This document shows positions 62,222-64,000 of a stretch of DNA of 64,000 bases, in pieces. Below the pieces are notes generated by a model. That model saw only the letters and a list, made by a program, of their open reading frames with translations. It ran no database searches and was not told where the DNA came from. The DNA comes from Drosophila pseudoobscura (lineage: Eukaryota; Arthropoda; Insecta; Diptera; Drosophilidae): the NCBI RefSeq assembly GCF_009870125.1, contig NC_046679.1, positions 14,136,001-14,200,000 on the forward strand. Direction: 5' to 3'. The position numbers and the translations under genes are program-made. Each line of letters starts with the position of its first letter. Position 1 is the stretch's first letter.

Positions 62222-62267
62222 CCCTGCAACCGCATTTCGAACGTGTGTACACACTGATATTTCAAAG

Positions 62268-62273
62268 CACGTG
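62268..62273. promoter_or_regulatory. CACGTG E-box upstream of Nop56
   Basis: Perfect Myc/Max E-box 76 bp before the Nop56 start codon. Confidence 0.5.
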
Positions 62274-62348
62274 GAAAAACAACTGTAGGAGCATCTTGCG
62301 TGGATAATTTTAATTTAAACTTAAAGAAGGCATATTTACGGCCTAAAT

Positions 62349-64000
62349 ATGGTAAATATGCAACTCTAAATCATTCATCATCAATAGTCTAATGAAATAT
62401 GTGCAAAAGTGATGAAACCAGACAAAGAGAACTAACCTAAAGACAAGCATCGAGTGGAGCACCCCCAAAACACATGTGCTGCCACCGCCAGCACATCAAA
62501 ATTGATTATATGTCCCATTTTCCCGCTTCCAGTCGATCCTGTATGTTCTGTACGAACATGCAGCAGGCTTCTCGGTCTTCTCCGTCAAGGAGTTTGAGGA
62601 GGTCTCCATGTTCCTGCCCCAGGTGGAGTCCTCCGTCACGGACTTCGCCAAGTTCAATTCGATTGTGAAGTTGGCTGGCTTTGCTCCCTTCAAAACGGCC
62701 ATTGCCGCGTTGGAGAATATCAATGCCATTTCCGAGGGCATTGTGCCCCAGGACTTGCTGCATTTCCTCGATGACTTCTTCGCCAAGCTGAAGAAGAAGA
62801 AGTGCACGCTCGGCATAGCCGATGCGAAGCTGGGAGCTGCCATCACCGAAGCAATCGGTGTGCAGTGCAGCCAAGTTGGTGTCGTGCCTGAGATCCTGCG
62901 TGGTGTGCGCTTCCACTTTGCCAAGCTGGTCAAAGGTATAAATTCAAAATCTAATAAAAGCTATCCTTGTGCCTAACTCTTGCTCAACCTCCCGCAGGAT
63001 TCACCGAACAGTCTGCTGGTGTTGCACAGCTGGGTCTGGGCCACAGCTACTCGCGTGCCAAGGTCAAGTTCAACGTCCATCGTTCCGACAACATGATCAT
63101 TCAGTCGATTGCCTTGCTGGATCAGTTGGACAAGGATGTGAACACGTTCTCTATGCGGATACGCGAGTGGTACTCCTACCACTTCCCAGAACTGGTCAAA
63201 ATTGTTCCCGACAATTACATGTTCGCCAAGGCCGCCAAATTCATTAAGGATCGCAAGAACTTGACCCAAGACCTGCTTGAGGACCTTGAGAAGATTGTTA
63301 TGGACTCGGCCAAGGCCCAGGCCATCATTGATGCCGCAAAGATGTCCATGGGCATGGACATCTCCATTGTGGATCTGATGAACATTGAGCTGTTCGCAGA
63401 GCGCGTTGTCAAGCTTTCCGAATACCGCAAGAAGCTGTCCACCTATTTGCACAACAAAATGAACCTGGTGGCACCCAATCTGCAGTCCCTGATTGGTGAT
63501 CAGGTCGGTGCTCGCCTCATCTCGCATGCCGGTAGTCTGACCAATTTGGCCAAATACCCGGCATCGACAGTACAAATTCTGGGCGCTGAGAAGGCGCTCT
63601 TCCGCGCCCTCAAGACCCGCTCCAATACCCCCAAGTACGGTTTGATCTATCACTCGTCGTTCATTGGACGGGCTGGCCTCAAGAACAAGGGTCGCATTTC
63701 GCGTTTCCTGGCCAACAAATGCTCGATTGCATCCCGTATTGATTGCTTCCTGGATCAGCCGACCAGCGTGTTTGGCGAGTCGCTGAAGCAGCAGGTCGAA
63801 GATAGGCTCAAGTTCTACGAGTCGGGCGATGTGCCGCGCAAAAATATCGAAGTCATGAAGGATGCCATCGAGGCGGCTGGCCAGGAAGCGGGCGCCAACG
63901 GGACAGCGACTCCCCAGTCCGAGAAAAAGAAGAACAAGAAGAAGAAGCGCGGAGCTGGCGAGGACGAGACCGAGGCGAATGGCTCCAGCAATGGCAATGG
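62349..64000 (+). CDS. Nop56: Box C/D snoRNP core protein Nop56, partial at right edge
   Basis: Exons 62349-62351 (the ATG alone, followed by GTAAATATG), 62533-62935 and 62998 to the window end. Nop56 is a core protein of box C/D snoRNPs that direct 2'-O-methylation of rRNA in the nucleolus. The N-terminal NOP5NT domain begins [15 protein letters not shown], with [16 protein letters not shown]. The coiled NOSIC region contains [17 protein letters not shown]. The Nop domain holds [40 protein letters not shown] and [13 protein letters not shown]. The Lys/Glu-rich tail ([11 protein letters not shown]) starts before the edge. The ATG-only exon is inferred from the phase-0 acceptor at 62533 and the expected MS-LYVLYEH start. 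Confidence 0.95.

Noticed and set aside
62352-62532. Box C/D snoRNA in the Nop56 intron
   Set aside because: A GTGATGA C-box-like word is present near 62409, but there is no CTGA D box downstream in the intron.
1-64000. CRISPR arrays, bacterial operons or prophage
   Set aside because: The window is eukaryotic nuclear DNA with spliced genes; no repeat-spacer arrays are present.
1-64000. LTR retrotransposon, endogenous retrovirus or Polinton fossils
   Set aside because: I saw no LTR pair, no gag/pol/env-type frames and no capsid-like frames; the only transposon traces I recognise are the mariner remnant and the hAT MITE.

Overview
The window is nuclear DNA of a Drosophila species. The exons encode fly proteins that can be recognised directly: neurexin-1, AP-2 mu, Rpn7, Mats (219 aa) and Nop56. 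Introns carry canonical GT/AG sites, and the core promoters carry Drosophila-type Motif 1, Motif 6, DRE and GATA elements. From memory, Nrx-1, AP-2mu, Rpn7, mats and Nop56 are neighbours near 94A on chromosome 3R of D. melanogaster, so this looks like the matching Muller element E block. Frequent TACGAG microsatellites and the degree of divergence hint at a non-melanogaster species, possibly the obscura group; that placement is a weak inference.

Layout, left to right. 1-7.7 kb: 5' half of neurexin-1 on the minus strand (signal anchor, LNS1-EGF1-LNS2-LNS3-EGF2-LNS4), running off the left edge, with a 4.1 kb intron inside LNS4. 10.3-11.1 kb: a BPHL-type mitochondrial alpha/beta hydrolase (+). 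11.5-12.9 kb: two tandem PEBP genes (-). 14.4-15.8 kb: AP-2mu (-), head to head with Rpn7 (16.6-17.8 kb, +). 18.1-28.7 kb: a BTB gene (-) with two alternative FLYWCH 3' exons. 29.9-30.3 kb: a tiny MGCC gene or gene remnant. 31.2-37.5 kb: the ribosome-biogenesis factor URB1/Npa1 (+). 37.5-50.7 kb: mostly non-coding, including an 8.2 kb first intron. 50.7-53.2 kb: main exons of a secreted Gln/Thr-rich protein whose start codon lies at 42.5 kb. 53.7-54.0 kb: a 67-residue secreted peptide gene (-). 54.7-55.6 kb: a CRAL-TRIO lipid-binding protein (+). 56.5-57.5 kb: mats (-). 58.4-61.5 kb: Integrator subunit 7 (-). 62.3 kb to the end: Nop56 (+), cut by the window edge.

The most unusual signal is a family of about 180-240 bp dispersed sequences. 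Five copies lie in this window, each just upstream of a housekeeping gene (BPHL-like, AP-2mu, Rpn7, mats, IntS7) and all in the same orientation relative to that gene. The gene-proximal end usually carries Motif 1 (GGTCACACTG) and Motif 6-like GGTATATTT words. The shared sequence extends well beyond those motifs, so this looks like a repeat that has spread ready-made promoters. A separate 357 bp non-autonomous hAT element, with perfect 11 bp inverted ends and a perfect 8 bp target duplication, lies between IntS7 and Nop56.

Functionally the genes are a mixture: synaptic adhesion and endocytosis (Nrx-1, AP-2mu), proteasome (Rpn7), Hippo signalling (mats), snRNA processing (IntS7) and ribosome biogenesis (URB1, Nop56, both with a CACGTG E-box upstream). 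No operon-like coupling is expected beyond shared bidirectional promoters.
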